From the NCBI GenBank assembly GCA_020630435.1, contig JAHDBJ010000044.1, positions 1 through 39,271 of the forward strand: a DNA stretch of 39,271 bases, written 5' to 3'. Shown piece by piece: positions 38,801 through 39,271 of the stretch. Source of the DNA: Saprospiraceae bacterium (GTDB lineage: Bacteria; Bacteroidota; Bacteroidia; Chitinophagales; Saprospiraceae). The translations under genes were made by a program, and so were the position numbers. Each line of letters starts with the position of its first letter. The stretch's first letter is position 1. The notes under the pieces are model-generated. The model ran no database searches, had not been told where the DNA came from, and saw only the letters and a program-made list of their open reading frames with translations.

Positions 38801-39271
38801 CAGCTGGTGGTCCTTATACAACGATTGCGACATTAGGAGCGAATACAACGAGTTATACGGATACAGGTCTATCAAGTAATACAACATATTGGTATCAAGT
38901 AAGAGCAACCAATACTGCTGGAGATTCAGCGTGGAGTAATGAAGATGATGCTACAACAACTCCAGGGGCTCCTGCCGATCCTAGCGGTTTAGTTGCGGAC
39001 AATCCAACCTCAAGTACAATTGATGTGACTTGGGTAGATAATGCAAGTGATGAAGTTAATTTTGAATTGCAACGTTCCTTAACAGCAGGAGGACCATATA
39101 CAACAATTGCAACACTAGCAGCAAATACAACCAGTTATACGGATACAGGTTTAGCAAGTGCTACGACTTATTGGTATAGGGTTAGAGCAACGAATGGAGG
39201 TGGAGCATCTGGATGGAGTAATGAAGATGATGAGACGACGACGACACCGACCTCAACGATACCTGCGACAC
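32821..39271 (+). CDS. giant secreted protein with two alpha-amylase domains (partial, open at right edge)
   Basis: The frame has no stop over at least 2150 codons and runs off the window. A signal peptide (1-31) precedes a plant-type GH13_6 amylase (35-420) with nucleophile D209 in WRYDF, acid E234 in SIGENWD and D301 in FIDNHD. Residues 428-1022 alternate FN3 and CBM26-like starch-binding modules three times. Two PKD-like modules follow (1027-1195). A MalS-type GH13_19 amylase (1205-1754) has D1492 in YRIDT, E1537 in MVGELYG and D1599 in SSHDT. Then come a further beta domain (1762-1848), a fourth CBM26-like module (1851-1952) and two FN3 modules (1960-2140). All catalytic residues are intact in both domains. 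A T9SS tail is expected beyond the edge but not seen. It probably degrades starch or glycogen outside the cell. Confidence 0.9.
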   Translation, partial: MKINTLFSKVVLLLYLSLTLPIFTINNLQAQGSSDVMIQGFNWDSHAQSGGWWNHVSAKASDLNSAQIDAIWLPPSHDAGAPQGYLPRELYDLNSAYGTQTELTSLISTLHGQNIDVIADIVINHRVGCAGWTDFCNPTFGGCEAICSDDEATAENPPPSPFPCGAGDTGTRYHAARDINHQSATVQQDIKDWMAWLKNTIGYDGWRYDFVHGFGANYVQMYNNHTSPTISIGENWDTNTGTVTGWIAGTGNTSTAFDFPLKGSLHEAIGNNNYGALNVGGTPGVIGWNSSLAVTFIDNHDTGSSQGYWPFPTNNNGVMQGYAYILTHPGIPMVFWDHYFTWGSSMQNEIKDLIAIRKANGITSASTMFIDAADGSKYAARITGTIGEVAVKIGSGSWSPSGTGWNLVASGSNYSVWDKISGGSSTPPAAPTALTATASGTTINLSWTDNATDETSFEIQRSLSSGSGFVTIATLGANTTSYADTGLSATTTYYYRVRATNLAGDSAWSNEANDTTGTPAPSAVIHFDLSSESWSTVYIYTWTGTAPNETKHSGDWPGTPMTQEGAGCDWYVYTLPSGVNTTNVIFNNGNSGTGNQTGNLSATGEQWYDGSWHSSNPSPCSTTPPAAPTALTATASGTTINLSWTDNATDETGFEIQRSLTAGSGFTTIATVGANITSYADIGLAATTTYYYRVRATNTNGDSAWTNEDDDTTGTAPPALTVHFLKPSGWGAVNIHYWNPVPVGSVTPTAWTGDPMTQECPEEDWYSFTFPVGVNCIDIVYNNGSSGTGNQTGDLTSICQETWFIYDGTSTTSYTSNPGPTCPAPTIPADPTALTATALGTTINLSWTDNSTNEASFEIQRSLSSGSGFVTIATVGANVTTYSDVGLAESTTYYYRVRATNATGDSAWTNEASDMTGVAPPAISVYMKKPAGWAGMKVHYFDAVPTGSLADTQWTGEDMDLLQSGCDWYGFTFPAGVTEISVVFNDGAGIQTDNVVGITAETWYEYIGSTFTTHTSAPADFCPPDPCDNFVVSASATPTAIDPGQSSNLSATGATSYTWSPATGLSCTNCPNPVATPSVTTTYTVTGTGLGTDGTTTCMSTATVTVTINGPCTNFSVSAGASPSSIDVTAGQSSTLSASGATSYTWSPATGLSCTNCPSPIATPATTTTYTVTGTGLGTDGTTTCTSTATVTVNVGVCTPASPGDYFTWDAATVYFVLTDRFENGDTSNDNSYGRGLGGTQDTIGGFLGGDIVGMTNKINSGYFTDLGVNALWITAPYEQIHGAVPGYWTSAGYPGGYHYGYHGYYALDWTEMDANVGTEAEFEAFVDAAHSNGIRIVMDIILNHTGYETTVDSQDPVYGFGVLGDPWVVDNPTADFDDPSWCNWWVDQASGESWIRKGDTATDFCSPACGGGDLEMCLAGLPDVRTEFTGDIGLPQILLNKWDAARESQEQTELNNFWAANPSYPKNPANHIIKWLTDWVREYGIDAYRIDTYKHVETEVWGRLKDQAQIALDDWRQANPSKPMADEETPFWMVGELYGAGIGRNTDAIFNGKTDATINFNFQTSSHAPSFLEGIYANYASVFSAPDWTTMSYLSSHDTYLYDRGNLIEGGTALFLCPGPVQIFYGDETARPASTTGSDQDSRSYMNWGSINTAVQDHFQKMGQFRERHVAIGAGSHTLLNSSPYTFKRSISNANVQDDIIAVVGASGATTVDVSSVWADGTILEDGYTGASATVSGGMVTFTAGANGVILIEDPNPVIRPSVVITPENNAYDPAGHTVCIEGSSLDCETVTVYYSLDPNADPTDLTQWTAYTGCINMTSNGSVTAIAVNDANGLVSIPVTHNYWVSVPDLTIYYENLNNYPNVYLHYWECEPAGTGNAETTWPGVAMSPVDPGDPSCLWYEVTIPSTFACNFIFNCGNNTCQTGNLSASTSAPWYSDGTWYTTAPASFCGSVNIPNAPTSLTATTASSSSITVTWADNSTDEDNFELQRSLTAGGPYTTIATLGANTTSYTDTGLSSNTTYWYQVRATNTAGDSAWSNEDDATTTPGAPADPSGLVADNPTSSTIDVTWVDNASDEVNFELQRSLTAGGPYTTIATLAANTTSYTDTGLASATTYWYRVRATNGGGASGWSNEDDETTTTPTSTIPAT
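34099..35880 (+). repeat. three FN3 + CBM26-like module pairs
   Basis: Within the amylase gene a unit of about 200 codons occurs three times. FN3 modules (about 34102-34371, 34699-34962 and 35302-35571) share LSWTDN, FEIQRSL, SGSGF and TTYYYRVRATN. CBM26-like modules (about 34387-34680, 34978-35286 and 35584-35880) share aromatic positions, WxGxxM and the NNG...QT motif. The first two FN3 copies are highly similar at DNA level (for example GCACCAACAGCATTGAC in both), pointing to recent duplication. Confidence 0.85.
35899..36405 (+). repeat. two PKD-like modules between the catalytic halves
   Basis: Two units of about 85 codons (35899-36153 and 36154-36405) share GQSS, LSA, YTWSPATGLSCTNCP and TTYTVTGTGLGTDGTTTC. 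The cysteine pair in SCTNCP is typical of Bacteroidota cell-surface adhesin and cargo modules. They separate the GH13_6 half from the GH13_19 half. Confidence 0.8.
38695..39240 (+). repeat. tandem FN3 pair after the second amylase
   Basis: Two FN3 modules (about 38698-38958 and 38971-39240) are nearly identical in the strings FELQRSLTAGGPYTTIATL and TTSYTDTGL. The array may continue past the window edge. They are closer to each other than to the three FN3 copies upstream. Confidence 0.8.

Overview
The window is an AT-rich stretch of a Bacteroidota chromosome, most likely from the Saprospirales (an Aureispira-like relative is a guess from gene content). The evidence is the type IX secretion (T9SS)/gliding proteins (PorZ-like, GldB-like), T9SS C-terminal sorting domains, a DUF1800/DUF1501 pair, 2TM-domain proteins, TIGR02757, and promoters of the Bacteroidota form (TTTG, 19 bases, TAnnTTTG). 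No tRNA, rRNA, CRISPR array, insertion sequence or prophage was recognised.

Layout. 1-412: AT-rich, no clear gene. 413-5700: plus-strand run of accA, an M15 (VanY-like) peptidase, gatA and an MltD-like transglycosylase. 5795-11422: two distant paralogues of an EreA/ChaN-like family, the second with its likely active site lost, flanking a sugar nucleotidyltransferase, a PyrR-like phosphoribosyltransferase and an HdrC/GlpC-like iron-sulfur membrane protein. 11629-16073: PorZ-like protein, outer-membrane barrel and GldB-like lipoprotein. 16486-23328: TPR protein, TIGR02757 protein, ligA, two tandem 2TM proteins, trhO and a small lipoprotein. 23331-27119: minus-strand operon of a secreted protein (with an in-frame TGA), DUF1800 and a DUF1501 protein with a T9SS tail. 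27265-32427: thrS with a structured leader, two small membrane proteins and ubiD.

32821 to the right edge is one uninterrupted reading frame of at least 2150 codons, open at the window end. It encodes a secreted protein with two complete, unrelated alpha-amylase catalytic domains: a plant-type GH13_6 domain and a MalS-type GH13_19 domain. They are joined by FN3 modules, CBM26-like starch-binding modules and PKD-like modules. This is the most striking object in the window. It lies outside any visible SusC/SusD locus and has a good Bacteroidota promoter with a palindrome over the predicted start of transcription.

How the genes fit together. Much of the window concerns the envelope: wall turnover (M15 peptidase, MltD), T9SS assembly (PorZ, GldB), T9SS cargo (the DUF1501 protein and probably the amylase) and lipoproteins. 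Housekeeping genes (accA, gatA, ligA, thrS, trhO, ubiD) are interspersed. Besides the double amylase, the items most worth a second look are the anticodon-like hairpin ahead of thrS, the in-frame TGA at 26724-26726, and the apparent pseudoenzyme paralogue at 9998-11422.
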